Positions 18,271 to 26,821 of a stretch of 54,260 bases of DNA are shown one piece after another. The notes beneath the pieces were generated by a model that searched no databases, was not told the DNA's origin, and saw nothing but the letters and a program-made list of their open reading frames with translations. Numbering within the stretch: the stretch's first letter is position 1; each line of letters begins with the position of its first letter. The position numbers were made by a program, and so were the translations under genes. This DNA comes from CAIMZW01 sp037133095 (GTDB taxonomy: Bacteria > Actinomycetota > Actinomycetes > Nanopelagicales > Nanopelagicaceae), in contig JBAXOT010000010.1 of assembly GCA_037133095.1 (NCBI GenBank), forward strand, positions 1 to 54,260, written 5' to 3'.

Positions 18271-19220
18271 TCGCACCACGAGTAGTCTCGATGGGCGGCG
18301 GTCACGGACTTGCAGTGACTCTGACCGCCCTGCGTTCGCTGACGGAAGAGATAACTGCAATTGTTACCGTGGCTGACAACGGTGGTTCGAGTGGCCGACT
18401 TAGAACCGAATTTAATTCACTCCCGCCCGGAGATTTGAGAATGGCGCTGGCAGCCTTATGCAGCGACGATAGTTGGGGACGCGGCTGGGCTGAGATTATG
18501 CAATATCGCTTTTCAGGTGCTGGAAATACTGGTGGCCATGCCCTAGGAAATTTATTGCTCACAGCGCTATGGGACCGCGGCGAAGATCCAGTTCGGGGTC
18601 TCGATCGAGTCGGCGAGCTCCTCAAAGTGGTGGGGAGAGTTTTGCCAATGGCGCTCGTTCCCCTGGATATCGAAGGCACGTTCAGCACTCCAACTGGAAT
18701 CTGCGTTGTTCGAGGTCAAGTAGAGGTCGCCACTTCAAAGGGAGCTTTGCAATCATTGAGGTTGATTCCCGAGCAACCAAGTGCCACTCCTGAAGCCCTT
18801 GAGGCAATTGCGGCGGCAGATTTTCTCACCTTCGGTCCAGGTTCGTGGTTCTCCAGTGTGATGCCGCATTTCTTATTGCGAGAACAAGCCCTCGCCATCC
18901 AGAATTCACGAGCGAAAAAGATTTTTATTCTGAATCTCGCTGAACCTAAGAGTGGTTACGAATTCGCGGGCTTTAGCGCCACCGAACATCTTGAATTGGT
19001 TTTATCGCAACTGCCCGACCTGCAGATTGATTGTGCTATTGCCGATCCGGCTGTTGTTGAGGCCGAAGAATCTCGAGCAAAACTCAAAGATCTTGAGGAT
19101 CTTTTAGGCAAAAGTGGTGGAGAACTCATTGTGGAAACGTTGGCGCGCTCACCAGGGAGCCTGCATCATGATCCGCAGAAATTAACTTCGGTTTTCCAGC
19201 ACATTTTTTCACGTGCTTAG
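18267..19220 (+). CDS. yvcK: YvcK/CofD-like protein (gluconeogenesis factor family)
   Basis: From the GTG at 18267 the product has 317 residues. MGGGHGLAVTL near the N-terminus and VADNGGSSGRL about residue 37 are the dinucleotide-sugar or phosphate-binding loops of the CofD/YvcK fold; GNTGGHALGN and LTFGPGSWFSS are further hallmarks. Homologues bind UDP-GlcNAc and influence cell-wall precursor supply. The frame is open upstream to 18138 inside rapZ, but that stretch is not family-like, and GTGA overlap with the rapZ stop is the typical coupling here. whiA follows 60 nt downstream with its own SD. Confidence 0.92.
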   Translation: MIAPRVVSMGGGHGLAVTLTALRSLTEEITAIVTVADNGGSSGRLRTEFNSLPPGDLRMALAALCSDDSWGRGWAEIMQYRFSGAGNTGGHALGNLLLTALWDRGEDPVRGLDRVGELLKVVGRVLPMALVPLDIEGTFSTPTGICVVRGQVEVATSKGALQSLRLIPEQPSATPEALEAIAAADFLTFGPGSWFSSVMPHFLLREQALAIQNSRAKKIFILNLAEPKSGYEFAGFSATEHLELVLSQLPDLQIDCAIADPAVVEAEESRAKLKDLEDLLGKSGGELIVETLARSPGSLHHDPQKLTSVFQHIFSRA

Positions 19221-19280
19221 ATAGCCTTAGCAACATAGTGCTCTAATAACTGAAATTCTCAATCGAGAAGGGGGTTCCTC

Positions 19281-20258
19281 ATGGCTATGACTGCGTCAGT
19301 GAAGGATGAGTTGAGCCGTCTTTCCGTAACGAAACCGTGCTGTCGAAAAGCGGAGGTCTCATCCCTGTTGCGATTCGCCGGTGGTTTACATATTTCCGCT
19401 GGAAAAATTGTGATCGAGGTCGAACTCGACACTGCCCAGACCGCCCGCAGATTGCGAAAAGATATCGCCGAAGTATTTGGCCACGAGAGCGAGCTAGCCG
19501 TACTTTCACCAAGCGGGTTGCGTAAAGGCAGTCGCTATGTGGTGCGAGTTATTTCCGATGGTGATGCTCTGGCTCGACAGACCGGATTGATCGATTCGAA
19601 TAGTCGCCCGATTCGTGGCCTGCCACCTCAGGTCGTCTCTGCAGGCATTTGCGACGCCGAAGCCGCTTGGCGCGGCGCCTTCTTAGCGCACGGTTCTTTG
19701 ACCGAACCTGGGCGTTCTTCCGCATTGGAGATAACTTGTCCCGGCCCGGAGGCCGCACTTGCCCTCGTTGGCGCCGCGCGGCGCTTGGGAATATCGGCCA
19801 AGGCTCGCGAGGTGAGGAATGTCGACCGCATTGTGATTCGAGATGGTGATGCGATAGGCGCACTTCTCACCCGACTTGGTGCACATGAGAGTGTGCTCGC
19901 TTGGGAAGAGCGAAGGATGCGTCGAGAAGTTCGGGCTACCGCCAACCGACTAGCTAATTTTGACGATGCCAATTTGCGACGATCGGCTCGGGCCGCGGTT
20001 GCAGCATCGGCCCGAGTTCAACGCGCGATGGAGATTTTGGGTCCAGAGATTCCAGATCACCTTAAGGAGGCGGGGGAGCTACGGATTAACCATGGTCAGG
20101 CCAGCCTCGAAGAGTTGGGCTCCTTGGCCACACCGCCCATGACGAAAGATGCGATTGCGGGGCGGATTAGGCGGCTTTTGGCGATGGCTGACAAGCGGGC
20201 TCATGATTTGGGAATCGCGGATACCGAGGCCGGATTAAGCCCCGATTTACTGAATTAG
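19281..20258 (+). CDS. whiA: Sporulation/cell-division regulator WhiA
   Basis: WhiA (325 residues) combines a degenerate LAGLIDADG homing-endonuclease fold (CCRKAEVSSLLRFAGGLH near the start, AAWRGAFLAHGSLTEPGRS around residue 130) with a C-terminal DNA-binding helix-turn-helix (HLKEAGELRINHGQASLEELGSLATPPMTKDAIAGRIRRL). In Streptomyces it works with WhiB to switch on sporulation division genes; in non-sporulating actinobacteria it is retained as a division-related regulator. GAAGGGGG at 19266-19273 is a strong SD for the ATG at 19281; a second ATG at 19287 is a less likely start. It follows rapZ-yvcK as in most Gram-positive genomes. Confidence 0.94.
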   Translation: MAMTASVKDELSRLSVTKPCCRKAEVSSLLRFAGGLHISAGKIVIEVELDTAQTARRLRKDIAEVFGHESELAVLSPSGLRKGSRYVVRVISDGDALARQTGLIDSNSRPIRGLPPQVVSAGICDAEAAWRGAFLAHGSLTEPGRSSALEITCPGPEAALALVGAARRLGISAKAREVRNVDRIVIRDGDAIGALLTRLGAHESVLAWEERRMRREVRATANRLANFDDANLRRSARAAVAASARVQRAMEILGPEIPDHLKEAGELRINHGQASLEELGSLATPPMTKDAIAGRIRRLLAMADKRAHDLGIADTEAGLSPDLLN

Positions 20259-20315
20259 CACTGCTGATAGACTCATCTCGACACAATGAAGTGGTCGCAC
20301 CCCCCGTACTTTTCC

Positions 20316-20334
20316 GCCCAAACTGGGCACTTTT
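20316..20334 (+). promoter_or_regulatory. Hairpin with short U-tract in the gap leader (candidate attenuator)
   Basis: GCCCA-AAC-TGGGC at 20316-20328 is followed by AC and TTTT, the layout of a small intrinsic terminator, 19 nt before the gap GTG. It may end the whiA transcript or attenuate gap. A TAGACT at 20268-20273 is a candidate -10 upstream of it. Confidence 0.4.
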
Positions 20335-20352
20335 GATGAAGCGAGGATTATC

Positions 20353-21354
20353 GTGGTTCGTGTTGGAATTAATGGTTTTGGACGTATTGGTCGTAACTTT
20401 TTCCGCGCCGTTCTAGTCTCCGGCGCCGATGTTGAGATCGTCGGTATTAACGATCTCACTGATAATGCAACACTGGCTCACCTCTTGAAGTACGACTCCA
20501 TCTTGGGTCGACTTGGGCTTCCTGTCTCCCACACTGAAGATTCCATTACCGTCGGAGATAAGACCATCCGCGTTTTTGCCGAGCGCGATCCTGCTGCGCT
20601 GCCGTGGGGCGAAGTTGGCGCAGATATCGTTTTGGAATCGACCGGACATTTCACTAAGGCTGCCGATGCCAAGAAGCACATTGCGGCTGGCGCAAAGAAG
20701 GTCATCATTTCGGCCCCTGCCACTGATGAAGATGTCACCATAGTTATGGGCGTCAATCATGAGTCTTACGATCCAGCGAATCACCACATCATTTCCAATG
20801 CCTCTTGCACTACTAACTGCCTGGCTCCAATGGCGAAGGTTCTCAATGATGAATTTGGCATCGTTCGTGGCTTGATGACCACCATCCATGCTTACACAAA
20901 CGATCAGGTCATTTTGGACTTCCCACACAAGGATCTTCGTCGCGCTCGCGCTGCTGCACTCTCCATGATTCCCACATCAACCGGTGCTGCAAAGGCAATT
21001 AGTTTGGTTCTGCCTGAGTTGAAGGGCAAGTTGGACGGTTATGCCATGCGCGTTCCAGTGCCTACTGGTTCAGCGACCGACCTTACGGTGGAACTTTCCC
21101 GTGAAGTGACTGCGGCTGAAATCAATGAAGCGATCAAGAAGGCCAGCGAAGGTTCCCTCAAGGGCTACCTCAGCTATACCTCGGATCCAATCGTCTCCGC
21201 AGATATCGTGACGGACCCAAGCTCGTGCATCTTTGACTCTGGTTTAACCAAAGTCATTGGGACAACCGCAAAAGTTGTTGGTTGGTATGACAATGAGTGG
21301 GGTTACTCAAACCGCTTGGTCGATTTGATCGGACTCGTGGGTTCATCGCTCTAA
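20353..21354 (+). CDS. gap: Glyceraldehyde-3-phosphate dehydrogenase, type I
   Basis: The enzyme (333 residues) oxidises and phosphorylates glyceraldehyde 3-phosphate with NAD+. The Rossmann motif GINGFGRIGRNF is at residues 4-15. The catalytic Cys152 lies in SNASCTTNCLAP, and NEWGYSNRLVD is near the C-terminus. INDLTD at the end of the second strand is consistent with NAD preference. The start is GTG with GAGG about ten bases upstream. The stop shares one base with the pgk ATG (TAATG). It is the first gene of the gap-pgk-tpiA glycolytic operon. Confidence 0.97.
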   Translation: MVRVGINGFGRIGRNFFRAVLVSGADVEIVGINDLTDNATLAHLLKYDSILGRLGLPVSHTEDSITVGDKTIRVFAERDPAALPWGEVGADIVLESTGHFTKAADAKKHIAAGAKKVIISAPATDEDVTIVMGVNHESYDPANHHIISNASCTTNCLAPMAKVLNDEFGIVRGLMTTIHAYTNDQVILDFPHKDLRRARAAALSMIPTSTGAAKAISLVLPELKGKLDGYAMRVPVPTGSATDLTVELSREVTAAEINEAIKKASEGSLKGYLSYTSDPIVSADIVTDPSSCIFDSGLTKVIGTTAKVVGWYDNEWGYSNRLVDLIGLVGSSL

Positions 21355-22547
21355 TGAACATTCCCACTCTCGAATCCCTTGATGTTCGTGGGAAGCGAGT
21401 ACTACTTCGCTGTGATCTCAATGTCCCTTTGAAAGATGGGGTCATTACAGATGACGGTCGAATTCGTGCCTCCCTTCCCACAATTTCTTACCTCATCGAT
21501 CAAGGTGCCAGTGTGGTTATTACCGCCCACCTTGGTCGACCAAAAGGGGAGCGAAAGCCAGAATTGTCCCTTGCTCCCATTGCGCTCCGGCTTGCGGAAT
21601 TGCTCGAAAAGTCAGTTGCTTTCTCACATGACATTGTGGGGGACTCAGTTAAGAGTGCCGCGCATGCCCTACTGCCAGGTGAAATTTTACTGCTCGAGAA
21701 TATTCGCTATGAGAGCGCAGAGACCAGCAAAGAAGAATCCGAGCGCGTTGCACTGGCTACAGAATTGGCTAGTTATGCGGACTTTTTTGTCAGCGATGGT
21801 TTTGGCGCCGTTCACCGCAAACATGCTTCGGTTTACGACGTGGCAAAGTTATTACCCCACGCTGCAGGTTATTTAGTTGCGGCCGAAGTTGAGGTGCTCA
21901 AGAAACTCACTGATAATCCCGTTCGACCATACGGGGTTGTTCTCGGTGGTGCGAAAGTCTCCGACAAAATTGGCGTCATTTCCAATTTGCTGGACAAAGT
22001 CAATGTCCTGGCTATTGGTGGCGGAATGCTTTTCACTTTTCTCGCGGCCCAAGGCAAGGAGATTGGCACTTCCCTCGTTGAAGTTGAATCAATTCCTACG
22101 GTCATAGAACTTCTCGAACGTGCCAAGAAGTTAGGTGTCGAGATTCTGTTGCCGACCGATATCGTCGTGGCACCGAATTTTTCCGCAGATGCTCCCGCAA
22201 CGTTGGTTTCTGCTGATGCGATTCCCCAAGATCAGATGGGGCTAGATATTGGACCTGTGACAGCGACCGCATTTGCGGCTGCCATTACCTCTTGTCAGAC
22301 TGTGTTTTGGAATGGCCCGATGGGAGTCTTTGAATTCCCAGCCTTTGCGGCCGGTACGAAAACGATTGCGCAGGCGCTGACTGAAGTAAACGGGATTTCT
22401 GTGGTCGGCGGGGGAGACTCGGCCGCTGCGGTTCGAAAACTCGGCTTTGCAGACTCTGATTTCGGCTACATCTCCACCGGCGGCGGCGCCTCGCTGGAGT
22501 ACTTAGAAGGAAAAGAACTGCCGGGTCTGGTCGCGCTAGCGAACTAG
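21354..22547 (+). CDS. pgk: Phosphoglycerate kinase
   Basis: PGK (397 residues) transfers phosphate from 1,3-bisphosphoglycerate to ADP. The N-terminal domain has RVLLRCDLNVPLKDG and DGRIRASLPTI plus TAHLGRPKG for substrate binding. The C-terminal nucleotide domain has GGAKVSDKIGVI, FWNGPMGVFE and the GGGDSAAAV loop. The frame continues upstream to 21297, but the ATG at 21354, overlapping the gap stop by one base, gives the family N-terminus (NIPTLESLDVRGKRVLLR). No separate SD is seen, so re-initiation after gap is likely. Confidence 0.97.
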   Translation: MNIPTLESLDVRGKRVLLRCDLNVPLKDGVITDDGRIRASLPTISYLIDQGASVVITAHLGRPKGERKPELSLAPIALRLAELLEKSVAFSHDIVGDSVKSAAHALLPGEILLLENIRYESAETSKEESERVALATELASYADFFVSDGFGAVHRKHASVYDVAKLLPHAAGYLVAAEVEVLKKLTDNPVRPYGVVLGGAKVSDKIGVISNLLDKVNVLAIGGGMLFTFLAAQGKEIGTSLVEVESIPTVIELLERAKKLGVEILLPTDIVVAPNFSADAPATLVSADAIPQDQMGLDIGPVTATAFAAAITSCQTVFWNGPMGVFEFPAFAAGTKTIAQALTEVNGISVVGGGDSAAAVRKLGFADSDFGYISTGGGASLEYLEGKELPGLVALAN

Positions 22548-22593
22548 ATTGCCCTCATCACTTTCACGTTTAAGGAATAATAAGGAGAGCATT

Positions 22594-23370
22594 ATGCGTA
22601 AACCGTTAATTACTGGTAACTGGAAAATGAACCTCAATCACCTTGAGGCTATCGCCGTTACGCAGAAGCTCTCTTATTCCCTTGATGATGTGGATTATGA
22701 CGCGGTAGATGTCGCAGTCATTCCGCCGTTCACCGATCTTCGATCCGTTCAAACTTTGATTGATGGCGACAGATTGCGCCTCACTTATGGCGCACAGGAT
22801 CTCTCGCCTGCAGTTTCCGGTGCTTACACCGGTGACATATCCGGCTCGATGCTCGCCAAGCTTGGCTGCACCTTTGTGGTCATTGGACACTCTGAACGTC
22901 GCGCAATTCATCACGAGAGTGATGAACTTGTTAATCAAAAGATTAAGGCAGCCTTGGCACACGAACTCACGCCGATATTTTGCATTGGCGAAGAATTGGA
23001 TATCCGCGAAACCGGCAACCACGTGACCTACGTGCTCGACCAGGTTCGGAATGGTCTCAAAGGCCTCTCCAATGCGGAGATTAAAAAAGTGGTTTTGGCC
23101 TACGAACCAGTCTGGGCAATCGGCACCGGAAAGACTGCTACCCCAGAAAACGCCCAAGAAGTGTGCGCCGCGATTCGGATGGAATTGGCCCAGTTGGCAA
23201 CTCCAGAAATTGCCGAAGCGGCTCGGATTCTCTACGGCGGGTCAGTGAAATCGTCAAATATCGTGGAAATCATGCGGGAATCGGATGTGGATGGTGCTTT
23301 AGTCGGTGGCGCAAGCCTAGATCCGGAAGAATTTGCCAAAATTGTCAAGTTTCACAAAGCCTCCGCCTAA
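22594..23370 (+). CDS. tpiA: Triosephosphate isomerase
   Basis: TPI (258 residues) interconverts dihydroxyacetone phosphate and glyceraldehyde 3-phosphate. The substrate residues in TGNWKMN (Asn9, Lys11), catalytic His99 in VIGHSERR, and catalytic Glu171 in AYEPVWAIGTGKTA, where the mobile loop 6 follows, are all present, as is the phosphate-binding YGGSVK. AAGGAG at 22580-22585 sets the ATG at 22594; the frame from 22549 is not a real N-terminus. It closes the gap-pgk-tpiA set, 46 nt after pgk. Confidence 0.97.
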   Translation: MRKPLITGNWKMNLNHLEAIAVTQKLSYSLDDVDYDAVDVAVIPPFTDLRSVQTLIDGDRLRLTYGAQDLSPAVSGAYTGDISGSMLAKLGCTFVVIGHSERRAIHHESDELVNQKIKAALAHELTPIFCIGEELDIRETGNHVTYVLDQVRNGLKGLSNAEIKKVVLAYEPVWAIGTGKTATPENAQEVCAAIRMELAQLATPEIAEAARILYGGSVKSSNIVEIMRESDVDGALVGGASLDPEEFAKIVKFHKASA

Positions 23371-23456
23371 GGCTGCACATTCAATCTTCTCCGCTGTAGC
23401 CGTGTATCGTTAGCCTCTTGCGGAGATACAACCGCCAGATGTGACTGGGAGATAAA

Positions 23457-23687
23457 GTGATTGTTGGTCTTTCGATTTTGCTCGTTGTAACGAGCGTCTT
23501 GATGATTTTGTTAGTTTTGCTCCATAAAGGAAAAGGCAGCGGCCTCTCTGATCTCTTCGGTGGTGGCATTTCATCTAACTACGGTGGCTCTTCGGTCGTC
23601 GAGCGCAACCTCGATCGGATTACCATCGTCGTCGGTGGACTCTGGTTCGCGGGAGTAATTGCGTTGAGCTTGGTGTTAAAGAAGTAA
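23457..23687 (+). CDS. secG: Preprotein translocase subunit SecG
   Basis: This 76-residue membrane protein has two hydrophobic segments (about residues 2-22 and 53-73) linked by a Gly/Ser-rich cytoplasmic loop (KGKGSGLSDLFGGGISSNYGGSS), the standard SecG topology. It assists SecYE in protein export. The GTG start at 23457 has GGGAGA seven or so bases upstream. The position after tpiA is the usual actinobacterial one. The 86-nt gap from tpiA contains a loose TCTCCGC/GCGGAGA inverted repeat but no clear promoter. Confidence 0.93.
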   Translation: MIVGLSILLVVTSVLMILLVLLHKGKGSGLSDLFGGGISSNYGGSSVVERNLDRITIVVGGLWFAGVIALSLVLKK

Positions 23688-23743
23688 TACTTTTTCCATT
23701 CCGGCAATACAGGTAAGAACACAATAGTAAGAGGAGTTCACTT

Positions 23744-24079
23744 ATGGGTAGCGCAATCCGCGGAAGTCGAGTTGGCGCTGGACCAATGGGCGAGGCCGAA
23801 CGTGGCGAGGCAATCCCACGTTTTCGCGTCTCCTACTGGTGTGCCAATGGCCACGAAACCCGACCTTCTTTTGCTGAAGATGGAACCGTTGTCGTCCCCG
23901 AGGAATGGGACTGCCCGCGATGTGGCTTTCCCGCTGGATTAGATAAAGAAAATCCGCCGATGCCCATCAAGAATGAGCCATATAAAACTCACTTGGCTTA
24001 CGTCAAGGAACGTCGAACTGAAGCCGAAGCCGAAAAAATTCTTTCGGACGCGCTCAATCGACTTCGCGGCGAGGAATAA
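23744..24079 (+). CDS. rbpA: RNA polymerase-binding protein RbpA
   Basis: RbpA (111 residues) is an actinobacteria-specific partner of RNA polymerase that binds the principal sigma factor and stabilises open complexes. The N-terminal basic linker (GSAIRGSRVGAGPM) precedes a core zinc-ribbon-like fold with CANGH and CPRCGFPAG (residues 31-64). The C-terminal sigma-interacting region contains the conserved KERR at about 88-91, followed by a helix. AAGAGGAG upstream of the ATG is a good SD. It is convergent with pgi, 15 nt away. Confidence 0.94.
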   Translation: MGSAIRGSRVGAGPMGEAERGEAIPRFRVSYWCANGHETRPSFAEDGTVVVPEEWDCPRCGFPAGLDKENPPMPIKNEPYKTHLAYVKERRTEAEAEKILSDALNRLRGEE

Positions 24080-24094
24080 CCCGCACCACTAGTT

Positions 24095-25648
24095 TTACAA
24101 TTCTTTGATGGCTGCGATTACTGCTGAGATTCCTGCTTTTCGATCTTTGAGGTGAATGCGAATCACTGGAAAGTGTCGACTGGCCAAGGCTTGGCCATCT
24201 CCCAGTGCTTGAGCCATCAATAAAGTATGGAATCCAAAACTCTTTCCCGGAATACCAAGATCGATGGCGCTCTCGCCTGTGATCTGAATAAAGGCGCCGT
24301 TGTGTTGTCCGCCTTTATGAAACTGTCCAGTGGAATGTAAGAAACGTGGGCCCCAACCAAATGTGGTGGCGCGTTGATAATGATCGGCAAGTAATGGGCG
24401 CAATTGCGCAATCTCATCGTCGATTCCCCGCGAGAGATAGGCCATCACAGCGATGTAATGTGATGGAGCGGTAAAGAACTGACTCAATAACTCCACCAAC
24501 GAAGAACCGCTGCCGCTCGAGTAGACCGCCAAGATCTCATTCTCCCATTGCGCAGCAGGGGCATGAACCTCGCCATCACTCCACTGGGCGAGGAGTTCGC
24601 CAGTTCGCTCTTTGGCTTCGGTCACGTTGGGCTGGTTGAACGGATCGACCATTAAAGCTCGACTAAGAAGTGCCGTGACCCATTCCCATAAAATGAATTG
24701 CTCGCCCAATGAGCCTTCAACGATGAGATCCGCGCGCGAACTGGGGGCAAAACCGACGGTTAGAGTTTTTCCTGCGCTGGGTGCTTCTGCAGATTCAATG
24801 ACGATGGGCAATCGACCAGTTTGATTCTTTCCAGTCGATTCGGCAACTAGTTGTTCTATCCAATCTGAAATACCAGGTAAGGCGGAATCAGAATCGAAAA
24901 ATGAGATGGATTGTTCGGTTTGGGTGAAAAGAATTTCAGCCAGCGCAATGGCCGGTGAGCCTGCGAGGGTGAAGGTCTCACTCGCTGCAAAGGCATCATC
25001 GAGCAGGAGCGAGACGTCGACTCCCATGAGGGCCGCAGGTACCAGTCCGAACGCGCTGAGCGCGCTATACCGACCACCTACATGCGGATCAGCATTGATC
25101 GTCTTTAAGCCAGCACCTCGGGCATCTAGATCAAGCGGAGAGCCTGGATCGGTCACAATCACGATGTGGTCTTCCGGTCGCAATCCAGCATCGAGAAATA
25201 ACGTAGTAAAAAGTGCACGCTGGGAGGCTGTCTCAATGGTCGAGCCCGACTTGGAACCTACAACTACGACAGTGCTTGCTAAATCCGCGGGGACCGCCGC
25301 CAAAATCTGAGCCGGATCGGTGGAGTCGAGAACCGCCAAATTCTTTCCAAATGTTTTGGCAATTACTTCTGGAGCAAGTGAAGATCCGCCCATTCCACAC
25401 AAGACAAGATTGGTTAAGCCATTCGAACGAGCCCAGGCGCTCAGCGCATCGAGTTCGGGAAGTAGTTCGCGCGAGGTCCGAGGTAGGTCGATCCAATTGA
25501 GTCTCATTGCGGCTTCACCTTCCGCCTCTTCGCCCCATAAGGTGAAATCTTTAGCAGCCAACTTAGGTGCGACGGAGATTAAGTCCTGCCTGATCTGTGA
25601 AACCGGATCACCAGTGATTGCTGCCGCTCCAGAGATACGAATGGTCAT
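24095..25648 (-). CDS. pgi: Glucose-6-phosphate isomerase
   Basis: The 517-residue protein interconverts glucose 6-phosphate and fructose 6-phosphate. It belongs to the divergent actinobacterial form found next to tal: CGMGGSSLAPEV, SKSGSTIETASQ and GGRYSALSAFGLVP match the phosphosugar-binding signatures of the PGI family. It is somewhat shorter than the ~550 residues typical of the enzyme. The ATG overlaps the tal stop by 4 nt (ATGA), with a GGGAAAGG ribosome site inside tal. It is the last gene of the tkt-tal-pgi run. zwf, opcA and pgl, often found next, are absent. Confidence 0.93.
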   Translation of the reverse strand: MTIRISGAAAITGDPVSQIRQDLISVAPKLAAKDFTLWGEEAEGEAAMRLNWIDLPRTSRELLPELDALSAWARSNGLTNLVLCGMGGSSLAPEVIAKTFGKNLAVLDSTDPAQILAAVPADLASTVVVVGSKSGSTIETASQRALFTTLFLDAGLRPEDHIVIVTDPGSPLDLDARGAGLKTINADPHVGGRYSALSAFGLVPAALMGVDVSLLLDDAFAASETFTLAGSPAIALAEILFTQTEQSISFFDSDSALPGISDWIEQLVAESTGKNQTGRLPIVIESAEAPSAGKTLTVGFAPSSRADLIVEGSLGEQFILWEWVTALLSRALMVDPFNQPNVTEAKERTGELLAQWSDGEVHAPAAQWENEILAVYSSGSGSSLVELLSQFFTAPSHYIAVMAYLSRGIDDEIAQLRPLLADHYQRATTFGWGPRFLHSTGQFHKGGQHNGAFIQITGESAIDLGIPGKSFGFHTLLMAQALGDGQALASRHFPVIRIHLKDRKAGISAVIAAIKEL

Positions 25649-26817
25649 TCGCTTACCTTTCCCTTGTGTGCCGCCGTTGCGAGATTAGAAAGCAGTTCTA
25701 ACCAGGCCTTTTCAAATTTACTGACACCATCTTCTTCGAGAAAGCGGACCACGCTCGGGAAATCGATTCCAGCCTTTGCCAAATCGTCAAAAACTTGGTG
25801 GGCAGCCGCGAAATTTTGGGAGATCGTGTCCCCGCGCGGAACTCCATGATCTCGAACTTCGTTCATCGTTGCTTCCGGCATCGTGTTTACACAATGATCG
25901 GCCACGAGTTCAATCACATATCGAGTGCTGTCGTAATTCTTATCTTTCACACCGGTAGATGCCCACAGAGGGCGTTGCAAGTTCGCCCCGTTTTCTTCCA
26001 ATCTGCGCCACCTTGGCGAAGCAACCAGCTTAAGAAAACTTTCGTAAGCCAAGTGAGCATTAGCGATTGCAGCTTTACCTTTTAAGGAAGAGCTGGGATC
26101 GGATTCATTCAATCGCCGGTCAATCTCGGTGTCAATTCGACTGACGAAGAACGAAGCCACCGAGTGCACATCAGCAATGCTGTGGCCGTTGGCAACGCGA
26201 CGTTCAAGTCCTCGAAGGTAGGAATCTATGACTTTTTCATAGCGGTCTACCGAAAAAATCAATGTAACGTTAATGCTGATTCCTTGAGCGGTTAACTCCT
26301 CAATGGCGGGAAGACCTTCCATCGTCGCAGGCACCTTGATAAGGACATTCGGACGATCAACGATGGCATGCAATGTCTTCGCTTGCTCGACCGTTGCCGA
26401 GGTCTCGTGTGCCAATCGGGGGTCCACTTCAATACTCACTCGACCATCGACCCCGCCAGTTTTGCGGAAGGTTTCTACGAATAGATCACACGCATCTCGA
26501 ACATCGTCTGTGGTCAGCTGAGTCACGATCTGATTGATTGTTGCACCGCTCTTAGCCATGGCAGAAATGTCAGTTTGATAGCGGGTTGAATGGGCGATTG
26601 CCGCTGAGAAAATACTCGGGTTAGTCGTTACACCTACCACTGAACTAGTGGCAATAAGTTCTGCCAGAGTGCCCATTTCTAGTCGATCGCGGGATAAGTC
26701 ATCTAGCCAAATGGAGACACCTGCAGCCGAGACTGCCTCGAGGTTCCCTCTAGGTTCTTCCCTAGGTTCTTCTCTAGGTTCTTTTCTGGGCTCATCTGCA
26801 GATTCATGTGAAGACAT
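25645..26817 (-). CDS. tal: Transaldolase with a repetitive N-terminal extension
   Basis: The 390-residue enzyme moves a dihydroxyacetone unit between sugar phosphates in the non-oxidative pentose phosphate pathway. The Schiff-base Lys161 is in NVLIKVPATMEGLP. The normal N-terminus (GVSIWLDDLSRDRL) begins only around residue 32; before it are about 22 extra charged residues containing EPRK-EPRE-EPRE-EPRG repeats. No ATG, GTG or TTG lies in frame between the ATG at 26817 and the conserved domain, so the extension must be translated. AAGGGGAA upstream is the SD. The gap to tkt is 4 nt. Confidence 0.94.
   Translation of the reverse strand: MSSHESADEPRKEPREEPREEPRGNLEAVSAAGVSIWLDDLSRDRLEMGTLAELIATSSVVGVTTNPSIFSAAIAHSTRYQTDISAMAKSGATINQIVTQLTTDDVRDACDLFVETFRKTGGVDGRVSIEVDPRLAHETSATVEQAKTLHAIVDRPNVLIKVPATMEGLPAIEELTAQGISINVTLIFSVDRYEKVIDSYLRGLERRVANGHSIADVHSVASFFVSRIDTEIDRRLNESDPSSSLKGKAAIANAHLAYESFLKLVASPRWRRLEENGANLQRPLWASTGVKDKNYDSTRYVIELVADHCVNTMPEATMNEVRDHGVPRGDTISQNFAAAHQVFDDLAKAGIDFPSVVRFLEEDGVSKFEKAWLELLSNLATAAHKGKVSE
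26741..26787 (-). repeat. 12-bp tandem repeat encoding (E-P-R-x)n in tal
   Basis: Three imperfect 12-bp units with core AGGTTCTTCYCT on the plus strand start at 26752, 26764 and 26776, with a degenerate copy at 26741. On the coding strand they encode EPRK, EPRE, EPRE and EPRG. A 12-bp period keeps frame, so copy number could vary without breaking tal. Confidence 0.8.
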
Positions 26818-26821
26818 CGCG

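Noticed and set aside
20413..20928. 171-residue minus-strand frame
   Set aside because: It is antisense to gap; no family resemblance or ribosome site.
22606..23157. 183-residue minus-strand frame
   Set aside because: It is antisense to tpiA, which has every catalytic residue.
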